From positions 1-52,304 of the forward strand of contig NZ_KQ058783.1 of the NCBI RefSeq assembly GCF_000982955.1: 52,304 bases of DNA, given 5' to 3'. The notes under the pieces were generated by a model. The model saw only the letters and a program-made list of their open reading frames with translations. It was not told where the DNA came from and searched no databases. Below, in pieces: positions 20,647 through 28,589 of this stretch (within the stretch, counting starts at the first letter, position 1; the number at the start of each line of letters is the position of its first letter). The DNA is from Micromonospora sp. HK10 (GTDB lineage Bacteria; Actinomycetota; Actinomycetes; Mycobacteriales; Micromonosporaceae). A program made the translations under genes and the position numbers.

Positions 20647-22442
20647 CCACCGCCCGGGACCGCGGCCCGGCCGACGCGCTGGCCGACGCCCTCGACCTGC
20701 CCGACGGCGAGGCCCGCTGCGCCGAGCTGGACCGGATCGCCGCGCACGCCGACGCCACCGGCGACCCGGCCACCGCGCTGGCGGCCCGCTTCGCGCTGAT
20801 CGAGACGTACCTCCAACTCGGTCAGGGGTGGCGGCTGGTCGAGCCGGTACGCCGCTGCCGGTCCACGCTGGCGCAGGAGCCCGCCGGCGGCCGCCCCGGC
20901 GACGTGACCCGGCTGCTGCGGCACCAGCGGCAGGCGGTGGAGGCGCTGCTGGGCACCCCCCGGGTCGGGCTCGACCAGGCGCGGTTCCTGCTCGACGACC
21001 TGGCCGAGCGGTTGGGCGGCGCGGCCGAGCCGGTGGCCGAGCTGCGCTGCCGGCTCGCCGACCACCTCGGTGACGAGCCGACCGCCCGCCGCGAGTACGC
21101 CCGCTGGCAGGCCGCCGCGACCGCGCCACGGCAGGGCCGGGCCGCCGCGACCGCGCCACGGCAGGACCCGGCCGCCGCGACCGCACCACGGCAGGACCCG
21201 GCCGCCGCGACCGCGCCACGGCAGGACCCGGCCGCCGTCTCCGCGCCACGGCAGGAGCCGGCCGCCCGGACGGCCGTCCCGGCCCAGGCGAGCGGCGCGG
21301 TCGGGCCGGCCGCCGGCGCCGACGACCGGTCCGCCGGGGCGGTCGCAGGCTGTCCCGGTTGCGCGCCGGCCCGGCGGGCCGAGCTGCTGGCCGGCTGGGG
21401 CGAGCCGGTCGAGGCCCTGGCCGCGCTGCGCCCGGTGCTCGACGGCGAGGTGGACTGCACCGACCAGCCGGAGCGCGCCCTGGTGGCCGGGCTGCTGCCC
21501 TGGCTGCGTACCGGGGCGGCGACGCGGGCCGCCCGGGCGCACCTGCGCGCGTACCGCCGGCACCGCCGGGAACGAGCGGCGTTCCCGCTGCTCGCCACGC
21601 ACCTGCGCTTCTGCGCGCTGGGCGGGCACCTGGAGCGAGGGCTGGCGGTGCTGGCCGAGCAGTTGCCCCGGCTGGACCAGCCGGTGGACGACCTCGCCGC
21701 GATGGAGTTCGCCGCGGCCGGGTCGCTGGTCTGCGCTCTCGCGGTGGAGGCCGGGCTGGGCGGGCGGCGGATCCACCGGCCCGGGCACGGCGCCCGGCCG
21801 GCGGCCGATCTGGAGGTGGCCACGCTCGGCGGGCAGTTGCAGGCCCTCGCCACCGCGCTGGCCGGCAGCTTCGACGCCCGCAACGGCACCGGGCACCAGT
21901 CCGGGCGGATCGCCTCCTGGCTCGCCGACCGGCCGGTCGCCGAGCCGGTGCCGCTACCGGCCGAGGACGAGGACGAGGACGGCGCCCCGCCCGACGACCC
22001 GGCCGAGCCGGGCGAGGAGGAACCCGTCCCGCTGAGCCTGGCGCTGCTCACCCGCGCCCTCGACGCCCGCGGCGACGGGTACGCCGTGGAGCGGGACGGC
22101 ACCGTGGTGGGGCGTTGGGGCGCGGCCGTCATCCAGTTCCGCCGGCTCGGCGAGCGGGGCGAGATCCTGCACGCCCGGGTGGTGGCCACCCGCCGGGTGC
22201 CGGCCGACCGGCGTGCCGAGGCGTACGCGTTCTGCAACGCCTGGAACCACGACCGGCTGCTGCCGGCCGCGTACGTGCACGATCCGGGCGACGGGGCGCT
22301 GGTGCTGGTCGGCGGCGTCACCACCGACCTGGCGCAGGGGGTGGCCCTCGCGCAGCTGGTGGTGCTGGTGACCGCCGCGGTCAGCACCGGGGTGGCGTAC
22401 GCCGAGGCGGTCGCCGCGCTGCCCGGCGGCGACGAGGGCTGA
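20643..22442 (+). CDS. large YbjN domain protein with helical N-terminus and 10-residue repeats
   Basis: A 599-residue protein starting at GTG 20643, overlapping the previous stop by four bases. Residues 1-155 are alpha-helical and TPR-like (Ala/Leu/Arg-rich). Residues 157-206 are five tandem copies of a 10-residue unit (AAATAPRQDP). A second helical region has two cysteines at CPGC, an acidic stretch EDEDED near residue 440, and the last 135 residues are a YbjN domain with YAFCNAWNHDRLLPAAYV. This domain is clearly a paralogue of the preceding gene product. The pair probably forms a complex (inference). It is not annotated with any known pathway. Confidence 0.8.
   Translation: MTTARDRGPADALADALDLPDGEARCAELDRIAAHADATGDPATALAARFALIETYLQLGQGWRLVEPVRRCRSTLAQEPAGGRPGDVTRLLRHQRQAVEALLGTPRVGLDQARFLLDDLAERLGGAAEPVAELRCRLADHLGDEPTARREYARWQAAATAPRQGRAAATAPRQDPAAATAPRQDPAAATAPRQDPAAVSAPRQEPAARTAVPAQASGAVGPAAGADDRSAGAVAGCPGCAPARRAELLAGWGEPVEALAALRPVLDGEVDCTDQPERALVAGLLPWLRTGAATRAARAHLRAYRRHRRERAAFPLLATHLRFCALGGHLERGLAVLAEQLPRLDQPVDDLAAMEFAAAGSLVCALAVEAGLGGRRIHRPGHGARPAADLEVATLGGQLQALATALAGSFDARNGTGHQSGRIASWLADRPVAEPVPLPAEDEDEDGAPPDDPAEPGEEEPVPLSLALLTRALDARGDGYAVERDGTVVGRWGAAVIQFRRLGERGEILHARVVATRRVPADRRAEAYAFCNAWNHDRLLPAAYVHDPGDGALVLVGGVTTDLAQGVALAQLVVLVTAAVSTGVAYAEAVAALPGGDEG
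21111..21260 (+). repeat. 30-bp in-frame tandem repeat, five copies
   Basis: Copies start at 21111, 21141, 21171, 21201 and 21231 and code for a Pro/Ala/Gln 10-residue unit. Copies 2 to 4 are almost identical, which suggests recent expansion. Confidence 0.92.
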
Positions 22443-22477
22443 CCGCGCCCGGCGCGGCGGCCGGGCCGGAACGTGGC

Positions 22478-22516
22478 GCGGCCCCCGGCCACCGGGCGGT
22501 GGTGGCCGGGGGCCGC
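22478..22516. terminator. bidirectional terminator hairpin
   Basis: A perfect 16-bp stem GCGGCCCCCGGCCACC / GGTGGCCGGGGGCCGC with a 7-base loop lies in the 98-bp gap between the convergent YbjN and protease genes. Confidence 0.88.
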
Positions 22517-22540
22517 GGTCCGGTGCGGCCCGCCGGTGGT

Positions 22541-24100
22541 CTAGCGGACCGAGAACGCCAGGGTGTACGCGCCGGCGCCGGCCAGCCCGGCCACCCGGTA
22601 ACGGTAGGCGCCGGCCGGCGTCGCCACGCTCAGCCGGGCCGGCTCGTCCCCGGTCACGGCACTGGCCACGGTGCGGAACGCGGTGCCGGTGAAGCGTTGC
22701 AGCTCCAGCCGGACGCGGACCCCGTCCGGCGCCGCGAGGCAGGCCTGCTGGGTGCCACCGGAGGTGCGGAAGAACCGGCCGTCCGGCTGGACCTGCACCC
22801 GGCCGGCCGCGACCTGCCCGGCCCGGCTGACCTGGCCGGTGCACCCGTCCGTCCCCCCGGTCGGCGGTGGGGCGGGCGCGGTGGGGGCCGGCGGGGTCGC
22901 CCCGCCGTCGGCCGGCGGCGTGCTCGGCGTACCGCCGTCGGCCGCGGTGACCAGGGTCAGGTTGTTGCGCTGGAGGATCTCGTTGACCGGTTGGAAGAAG
23001 GTCACCCCGCCGCGGGTGCAGTCGCCGGAGCCGCCCGAGGTGACCCCCTGCGCCTGGTCGCCGGAGAGCCACGCGCCACCGGAGTCGCCCGGCTCGGCGC
23101 AGACGTTGGTCCGGGTCAGCCCGGTGACCGTCCCCTCCGGATAGTTCACCGTGGCGTTCCGGGCCTGGATGACCCCGCACCGGGTGCCGGTGGTCGAGCC
23201 GGAACGGCAGACCGAGGCGCCCACCGGGGCCTCCGTCGAACCGTTCACCGGCACCGTGCCGCCGTTGAAGTCGTTCACCACGCCCTGCGGTGTCCAGTCG
23301 CCGTTGACCCGCACCACCCCCCAGTCGTCACCCGGGAACGAGGACGCGGCGAAGGTGCCCTGGGCGACCCGGTTCGCACCGGTGGTCCGGTCGCCGGGCC
23401 GCCCGCAGTGCCCGGCGGTGACGAACCCGCCGACCACGGAGAAGCCCACCGAGCAGCGGGCCGCGTTGTTGATCAGGAACGCGTCGCCGCCGCGGACGTC
23501 GAACAGCGGCCGGGGCGCCTCGTCGCTGGTGCGGACCCGGACCGTGCCGGCGGGCACCCCGCCGGCCGCGGCGAAGCGGCGGCCGGACGCCTCCGCGCCG
23601 GGCTGGGCGAGCACCACCACCGCGTTGTCGGCCACGTCCACGTACCAGCCGGTGATGTCCGGGGTGGCCGAGGCGCCGGCCGCGTCCAACCGGGTCTTCA
23701 CCGCGTCCAGCTCGGCCACGCCCCGGTCGACCTGCTCCGGCACCGCCCCGGCGGCCCGCACCCGGGCGGCGTGCGCCGGGTCGGCGACCGCCACGTGCAG
23801 GGTCCGCCCGTCGGCGCCGAGCCAGCTGCCGCCGTAGTCGGCGCCCAGGTCGGCGCGGAGCCGGGGAACCGTGCCGGCGGCCCACCGCTCGGTGGCCAGC
23901 CGCCGCGTCGCCTGGTCCCGGGTGAGCGACAGGTCCCGGCTCACCGCGTCCAGCACCTCGGGCGCGACCCCGCCGGCCGCCGGGGGCGCGGCGCGCCGGC
24001 CCGGGGCGTTCTCCCCGGCGAACGAGGGCAGCGTCACCGCCGCCGTCGCGCCCACCGCCACCACCACGACGCCGATGGCTGTCATCCGTCTGCGGTCCAT
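22541..24100 (-). CDS. secreted S1E-type serine protease with C-terminal beta domain
   Basis: A 519-residue streptogrisin/alpha-lytic-type protease. It has a signal peptide (MDRRR, then a hydrophobic stretch to about residue 28), an alpha-lytic-type pro-region (about 45-200), and the chymotrypsin-fold domain with H231 (TAGHC), D259 (DDWG) and S340 (PGDSGG). After a Pro/Gly/Thr linker comes a C-terminal domain of about 110 residues with two cysteines, probably a pre-peptidase or binding module. The mature enzyme should be released by cleavage of the pro-region outside the cell. ATG 24100 has GGGAGGAG eight bases upstream. Confidence 0.92.
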   Translation of the reverse strand: MDRRRMTAIGVVVVAVGATAAVTLPSFAGENAPGRRAAPPAAGGVAPEVLDAVSRDLSLTRDQATRRLATERWAAGTVPRLRADLGADYGGSWLGADGRTLHVAVADPAHAARVRAAGAVPEQVDRGVAELDAVKTRLDAAGASATPDITGWYVDVADNAVVVLAQPGAEASGRRFAAAGGVPAGTVRVRTSDEAPRPLFDVRGGDAFLINNAARCSVGFSVVGGFVTAGHCGRPGDRTTGANRVAQGTFAASSFPGDDWGVVRVNGDWTPQGVVNDFNGGTVPVNGSTEAPVGASVCRSGSTTGTRCGVIQARNATVNYPEGTVTGLTRTNVCAEPGDSGGAWLSGDQAQGVTSGGSGDCTRGGVTFFQPVNEILQRNNLTLVTAADGGTPSTPPADGGATPPAPTAPAPPPTGGTDGCTGQVSRAGQVAAGRVQVQPDGRFFRTSGGTQQACLAAPDGVRVRLELQRFTGTAFRTVASAVTGDEPARLSVATPAGAYRYRVAGLAGAGAYTLAFSVR

Positions 24101-24238
24101 CCGCCACGCTCCTCCCGGCCGGCGCGGGTCACCCCGGCCGGACGGGAGTACGGAGACGGACGCCGATCGGTTGAGGTCGGCCGGTCAGCTTCGACGCAGC
24201 GTGGCCAGCCGACTGCGGGGCGTACCCGGACGGCGACA

Positions 24239-24264
24239 CCGGCCCACCGCGGAGGGTGGACCGG
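24239..24264 (-). terminator. terminator hairpin after rnj
   Basis: CCGG-C-CCACC / GGTGG-A-CCGG with loop GCGGAG, 19 bp beyond the RNase J stop codon. The rest of the 182-bp gap holds only the protease promoter region. Confidence 0.6.
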
Positions 24265-24282
24265 CGGGCGGTGCCGGTGGGC

Positions 24283-25971
24283 TCAGACCTCGACCACGGT
24301 CGGCACGATCATCGGCCGGCGGCGGTACGCGTCGTTGACCCAGCGTCCGACGGTGCGCCGGACGATCTGCTGGAGCTGGTGCGGGTCGGTGATGCCGTCC
24401 GCGGCGGCCCGGTTCAACGCCTCGGTGACCAGCGGGATCACCGGGTTGAACGCCTCCGGGTCCTCGGAGAAGCCCTTCGCCGAGACCGTCGGGCCGCCGA
24501 CCACCTTGCCGGTGACCGAGTCGACCACCACGGTGGTGGCGATGAAACCGCCGTCGCCGAGGATCCGGCGCTCGGTGAGCAGCGACTCGCTGACGTCGCC
24601 GACGGCGAGGCCGTCGACGTAGACGTACCGGCTCTTGACGTGGCCGACCAGGCTGGCCCGGCCGTCGACCAGGTCGACGACGTCGCCGTCCTCGCAGAGC
24701 ACCACCCGGTCGGGCGCCACCCCGGACTCGATGCCGAGCCGGGCGTGCGCCCGCAGGTGCCGCCACTCCCCGTGCACCGGCATGAGGTTGCTGGGGCGGG
24801 TCACGTTGAGCAGGTAGAGCAACTCACCGGCGGGGGCGTGCCCGGAGACGTGCACCTTCGCCACGTCCTTGTGGATCACGGTGGCGCCGGCCCGGGCCAG
24901 CCGGTTGATCACCCGGTAGACCGAGGTCTCGTTGCCGGGCACCAGCGAGGAGGCGAGCACCACGGTGTCGCCCGGGGCGATGGTGATGTGCCGGTGGTCG
25001 CCGCTGGCCATCCGGCCGAGCGCGCTCATCGGCTCGCCCTGCGACCCGGTGGACATCAGCACGATCTGCTCGGGCGGCAGCGTGGTGGCCTCCTCCAGCC
25101 CGACCACCAGGCCGGGCGGGATGTTGAGCAGGCCGAGATCCCGGGCGATGCCCATGTTGCGGACCATCGACCGGCCGATGAGCGCCACCTTGCGGCCGTG
25201 CTCGGCCGCCGAGTCGAAGACCTGCTGCACCCGGTGCACGTGCGAGGCGAACGAGGCGACGATGATCCGCCCCTTGGCCTTCGCGAAGATCGAGTCGAGC
25301 ACCGGCCCGATCTCCCGCTCCGGCGTGACGAAACCGGGGATCTCGGCGTTCGTCGAGTCGGACAGCAGCAGGTCGACGCCCTCGGCGCCGAGCCGGGCGA
25401 AGCCGGCCAGGTCGGTGATCCGGCCGTCCAGCGGCAGCTGGTCCATCTTGAAGTCGCCGGTGTGCAGCACCAGGCCGGCCGGGGTACGGATGGCCACCGC
25501 GAGGGCGTCCGGGATCGAGTGGTTGACGGCGAAGAACTCGCACTCGAACGGGCCGAGCCGCTCCCGCCGCCCCTCCGCCACGGTCAGCGTGTACGGCTGG
25601 ATCCGCCGCTCGGCCAGCTTCGCCTCGACGAGCGCGAGGGTGAACTGGGAGCCGACCAGCGGGATGTCCGGCTTGTGGGCGAGCAGGTACGGCACCGCGC
25701 CGATGTGGTCCTCGTGGCCGTGGGTGAGGACGATCGCCTGCACGTCGGCCAGCCGGTCCAGGATCGGGCCGAAGTCGGGCAGGATCAGGTCCACGCCCGG
25801 CTGCTCGACGTCGGGGAAGAGCACCCCGCAGTCGACGATCAGCAGCTTGCCGTCGTACTCGAAGACGGTCATGTTCCGGCCGATGGCGCCGAGTCCGCCG
25901 AGCGGGATGATCCGCAGGCCGCCCTCCGGCAGCGGCGGGGGCAGTTCACCCTCGATGTGCGCCTCGGTCAC
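24283..25971 (-). CDS. rnj: ribonuclease J
   Basis: A 562-residue metallo-beta-lactamase/beta-CASP RNase. The zinc motif HGHEDH is at about residues 84-89, with GDFKMDQ, SDSTNAE and SFASHVHR further on, and the C-terminal J domain is present. It is a 5'-3' exonuclease and endonuclease for mRNA decay and rRNA maturation. GTG 25971 has GAGGTGA upstream. It is directly downstream of dapA, as in M. tuberculosis (Rv2752c-Rv2753c). A hairpin right before the ribosome-binding site may matter for its control. Confidence 0.95.
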   Translation of the reverse strand: MTEAHIEGELPPPLPEGGLRIIPLGGLGAIGRNMTVFEYDGKLLIVDCGVLFPDVEQPGVDLILPDFGPILDRLADVQAIVLTHGHEDHIGAVPYLLAHKPDIPLVGSQFTLALVEAKLAERRIQPYTLTVAEGRRERLGPFECEFFAVNHSIPDALAVAIRTPAGLVLHTGDFKMDQLPLDGRITDLAGFARLGAEGVDLLLSDSTNAEIPGFVTPEREIGPVLDSIFAKAKGRIIVASFASHVHRVQQVFDSAAEHGRKVALIGRSMVRNMGIARDLGLLNIPPGLVVGLEEATTLPPEQIVLMSTGSQGEPMSALGRMASGDHRHITIAPGDTVVLASSLVPGNETSVYRVINRLARAGATVIHKDVAKVHVSGHAPAGELLYLLNVTRPSNLMPVHGEWRHLRAHARLGIESGVAPDRVVLCEDGDVVDLVDGRASLVGHVKSRYVYVDGLAVGDVSESLLTERRILGDGGFIATTVVVDSVTGKVVGGPTVSAKGFSEDPEAFNPVIPLVTEALNRAAADGITDPHQLQQIVRRTVGRWVNDAYRRRPMIVPTVVEV

Positions 25972-25988
25972 GCGTCACCTCATTCTGC

Positions 25989-26007
25989 GACGCCGTCGCG
26001 CGGCGTC
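25989..26007 (-). terminator. hairpin between dapA and rnj
   Basis: GACGCCG-N5-CGGCGTC, 15 bp after the dapA stop and 17 bp before the rnj start. It may end or attenuate the dapA transcript, or act as a leader structure of rnj. Confidence 0.5.
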
Positions 26008-26022
26008 CGTCGTGTCGTTGGT

Positions 26023-26949
26023 TCATTCGGGCAGGGGCAGGCCCGCCGCGGCGCAGTCGGCGCGCAGCTGGGCCAGTTCGTCACCGGTGGCGTCGACGAG
26101 CGGCGACCGCACCGGACCGGCCGGGCGACCCTGCGCCCCGAGCCCGGCCTTGACCAGGATCGTGCCCTGGGTGCGGAAGATGCCGGTGTAGAGCGGCAGC
26201 AACTGCCGGTGCAGGGCGAGCGCCCGGGCGTTGTCGCCCGCCTCGAACGCCTCGATCATCTGCTTGGTCAGCGCGCCGGTGAAGTGGGTGGAGGTGCCGA
26301 CCACGCCGACCGCGCCGACCGACAGCATCGGCAGGGTGAGCGCGTCCTCGCCGCTGTAGTAGGCCAGGTCGGTGCGGCTGAGCACCTCGGCGGTGGCGAA
26401 CAGGTCGCTCTTGGCGTCCTTCACCGCGACGATCCGGCCGTGCTCGGCCAGCTTGACGAGCGTCTCGGTGGCGATCGCCACCCCGGTGCGGTGCGGGATG
26501 TCGTAGAGCACCACCGGCAGGCCGGTGGCGTCCGCCACGGTGGTGAAGTGACGCAGCAGCCCGGCCTGCGGCGGCTTGTTGTAGTAGGGCGTGACCACCA
26601 GCAGGCCGTGCGCCCCGGCCTTTTCGGCCTGCGTGGCCAGCTCGACGGTGTGCGGGGTGTCGTTGGTGCCCACCCCGGCGACGATCCGGGCCCGGTCGCC
26701 GACGGCCTCCACCACGGCCCGGATCAGCGACTCCTTCTCCGCGTCCGTGGTGGTCGGGGACTCGCCGGTGGTGCCGTTGAGCACCAGCGCGTCGTTGCCC
26801 TGCTCGTCCACGAGGTATTCGGCCAGCCGGGCGGCGCCGTCGAGGTCCAGGCCGCCTTCCGGCGTGAACGGGGTCACCATGGCCGTCATCACTCGCCCGA
26901 ACGGGCGCGACGCGCCCTGGCTCGGGGCGGCGGAGTGGTCGTGCGTCAT
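26023..26949 (-). CDS. dapA: 4-hydroxy-tetrahydrodipicolinate synthase
   Basis: A 308-residue enzyme that condenses pyruvate with aspartate semialdehyde, the first step specific to lysine and diaminopimelate. Signature features: NGTTGESPTTT, the YYNKPP loop, the Tyr in LYDIPHRTG and the Schiff-base Lys in VAVKDAKSD. A GTG at 26955 is also in frame, but the -10 box TAGGTT (26956-26961) directly abuts it, so ATG 26949 is the better start. Its neighbours rnj and thyX are those of M. tuberculosis; dapB lies 9 kb away. Confidence 0.96.
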   Translation of the reverse strand: MTHDHSAAPSQGASRPFGRVMTAMVTPFTPEGGLDLDGAARLAEYLVDEQGNDALVLNGTTGESPTTTDAEKESLIRAVVEAVGDRARIVAGVGTNDTPHTVELATQAEKAGAHGLLVVTPYYNKPPQAGLLRHFTTVADATGLPVVLYDIPHRTGVAIATETLVKLAEHGRIVAVKDAKSDLFATAEVLSRTDLAYYSGEDALTLPMLSVGAVGVVGTSTHFTGALTKQMIEAFEAGDNARALALHRQLLPLYTGIFRTQGTILVKAGLGAQGRPAGPVRSPLVDATGDELAQLRADCAAAGLPLPE

Positions 26950-26955
26950 GCTCAC

Positions 26956-26961
26956 AACCTA
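26956..26961 (-). promoter_or_regulatory. putative -10 box for dapA
   Basis: TAGGTT on the minus strand, six bases before ATG 26949; dapB has the same hexamer followed by GTG. Confidence 0.5.
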
Positions 26962-26967
26962 GCGGAC

Positions 26968-26981
26968 GGCCACCGGTGGCC
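26968..26981. terminator. 14-bp palindrome between thyX and dapA
   Basis: GGCCACCGGTGGCC is a perfect palindrome 20 bp after the thyX stop and just upstream of the dapA -10 box. It can fold as a 5-bp stem with a CCGG loop (weak terminator) or act as an operator. Confidence 0.4.
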
Positions 26982-27001
26982 CGGCGGCGAAGTCTGACGA
27001 G

Positions 27002-27748
27002 TCACTCCGCGTGCGGCGACGCGGCCACCTCGGTGCCGTCGGGCAGCTTGGAGATCACGAAGTCGGCGAAGACGTTCGGCGCCACCCCCTGGAGCTGCCG
27101 CAGGCACTCCACGGCCAGCTCGCGGATCTCCACGTCGGCGTGCTCGGTGGCGCGCATCTTCACGAAGTGCCGCCAGGCCCGGTAGTTGCCGGTGACCACG
27201 ATCCGGGTCTCGGTGGCGTTGGGCAGCACCGCGCGGGCCGCCTGCCGGGCCTGCTTGCGGCGCAGCGTCGGGTTCGGCTCGTCGCCGAACCGGGCCTCCA
27301 GCCCCGCCAGCAGCTCGGTGTACGCCCGGACGGCCGCCTCGCTCGCCTCGACGAACGTCTTGTGCAGCTCCGGGTCCTCGGCGATCACCGCGGGCTCGAC
27401 CATGGCGGCGTCCCGCTCCGGAACGTACCGCTGGGAGAGCTGGGAGTAGGAGAAGTGCCGGTGTCGGATCAGCTCGTGGGTGAAGGAGCGGGAGACCCCG
27501 CTGAAGTAGAAGCTCACCGAGCCGTGCTCCAGCACGCTCAGGTGACCGACGTCCAGGATGTGCGCCAGGTAGCCGGCGTTGGTCGCGGTGGCCGGGTTCG
27601 GCTTCTTCCAGCTCTGGTAGCAGGCCCGGCCGGCGAACTCGGCGAGGGCCTGGCCGCCGTCGGCGTCGGTCGACCACGGCACGTCGTCCGGCGCCTGGAA
27701 CTGGGTCCACGCGATCAGCTTGACCTGGGGCTGCACCATCTCCGGCAT
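27002..27748 (-). CDS. thyX: flavin-dependent thymidylate synthase ThyX
   Basis: A 248-residue FAD-dependent enzyme that methylates dUMP with methylene-tetrahydrofolate. The ThyX signature RHR-x7-S is present as [11 protein letters not shown], followed by RYV. The C-terminal part has the conserved NYRAWRHF and [11 protein letters not shown] blocks. I chose ATG 27748: it gives an N-terminus of the same length as mycobacterial ThyX up to the DVPW-TDADGG block, and the -10 box TACAGT (27756-27761) lies seven bases before it. It is downstream of a DUF2752 gene and upstream of dapA. Confidence 0.95.
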   Translation of the reverse strand: MPEMVQPQVKLIAWTQFQAPDDVPWSTDADGGQALAEFAGRACYQSWKKPNPATATNAGYLAHILDVGHLSVLEHGSVSFYFSGVSRSFTHELIRHRHFSYSQLSQRYVPERDAAMVEPAVIAEDPELHKTFVEASEAAVRAYTELLAGLEARFGDEPNPTLRRKQARQAARAVLPNATETRIVVTGNYRAWRHFVKMRATEHADVEIRELAVECLRQLQGVAPNVFADFVISKLPDGTEVAASPHAE

Positions 27749-27755
27749 TCCTGGG

Positions 27756-27761
27756 ACTGTA
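27756..27761 (-). promoter_or_regulatory. putative -10 box for thyX
   Basis: TACAGT on the minus strand, seven bases before ATG 27748. Confidence 0.5.
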
Positions 27762-27829
27762 GTGGCCGGTGGCCGCTCGGAAAACGGGGGCACGCCGGAG
27801 GTGAATCGCCGCACCACCGCCGGGCCGGG

Positions 27830-27845
27830 ACCGGACGGCTCCGGT
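27830..27845 (-). terminator. short hairpin after the DUF2752 gene
   Basis: ACCGGA-CGGC-TCCGGT, two bases beyond the stop codon; a weak terminator at best. Confidence 0.35.
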
Positions 27846-27847
27846 GA

Positions 27848-28585
27848 TCAGACGTAGAGCGCGGTGAACGGGGCCCAGGGCAGGTTGCGGGCCACCGAGA
27901 AGGCGAACCAGAGGGCGAGGAAGCCACCGATCACCCTGGGGCTGAGCGACAGCTCCGGCAGCCGCCAGCCGAACGCCCGGTTGCCGGCCCAGGCGACGAA
28001 GAGGTACGCCAGGAAGGGCAGCGCGAAGACGAAGAGGAAGTGGTGCCGGGCGGCCGCCGGCAGGTCGGCGTGCAGCACGTACCAGAGCGCGCGGGTGCCG
28101 CCGCAGCCCGGGCAGTCCAGCCCGGTGAGGAGCTTGAGCAGGCAGGTCGGGCGGGCATCCGGGTCGCTGTGCGTGGGGTCGCTGAGCAGGGCGTACGTCA
28201 TGCCGACGCCGACGCAGCCGAGCGCCGCGAGGGGCACCGCCCAGCGCGGGGCGCGGGCGTGCAGGCGCAGCACCAGGCGGGTGAACCGGTCCGGCTCGAC
28301 CGGCTGGTAGGCGACCCCGGCGGGCCAGAGCGGCGTGCCGTCGGGACCGGCTGGCGGGCCAGCGGGCGCCGGCTGCGGGCCGGCGGGTGCGGCGGAGGCC
28401 GGCTGCGGGCCGGCGGGTGCGGCGGAGGCCGGCTGCGAGCCGGCGGGCGCCAGCTCCGGGTGGGCCGGTGCGACGGAAGCCGGCTGCGAGCCGGCGGGTG
28501 CGACGGAGACCGGCTGCGAGCCGGTGGACGCTACGGGAGCCGGCTGCGGGTCGGCCGGGGCGCCGGGCCGGTCAACGCTCGTCAC
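27848..28585 (-). CDS. DUF2752 membrane protein with Pro/Ala repeat N-terminus
   Basis: A 245-residue protein. The C-terminal 140 residues are a DUF2752 domain with three membrane helices and the hallmark CPGCGGTRA, preceded by a conserved Cys in RPTCLLKLL. The first 85 residues are a low-complexity Pro/Ala/Ser/Gln region made of 10-residue repeats. GTG 28585 is four bases after the stop codon of the upstream gene; GTG 28600 is also possible and would overlap it. The function of DUF2752 is unknown. It is probably cotranscribed with the AlkX-like gene. Confidence 0.82.
   Translation of the reverse strand: MTSVDRPGAPADPQPAPVASTGSQPVSVAPAGSQPASVAPAHPELAPAGSQPASAAPAGPQPASAAPAGPQPAPAGPPAGPDGTPLWPAGVAYQPVEPDRFTRLVLRLHARAPRWAVPLAALGCVGVGMTYALLSDPTHSDPDARPTCLLKLLTGLDCPGCGGTRALWYVLHADLPAAARHHFLFVFALPFLAYLFVAWAGNRAFGWRLPELSLSPRVIGGFLALWFAFSVARNLPWAPFTALYV
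28356..28560 (-). repeat. 30-bp in-frame degenerate repeats
   Basis: The element (G)CCGGCTGCG recurs at 28368, 28398, 28428, 28479, 28509 and 28539, that is, at 30-bp spacing with one 51-bp step. It codes for units like ASAAPAGPQP in the N-terminus of the DUF2752 protein. Confidence 0.85.
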
Positions 28586-28589
28586 GGGC

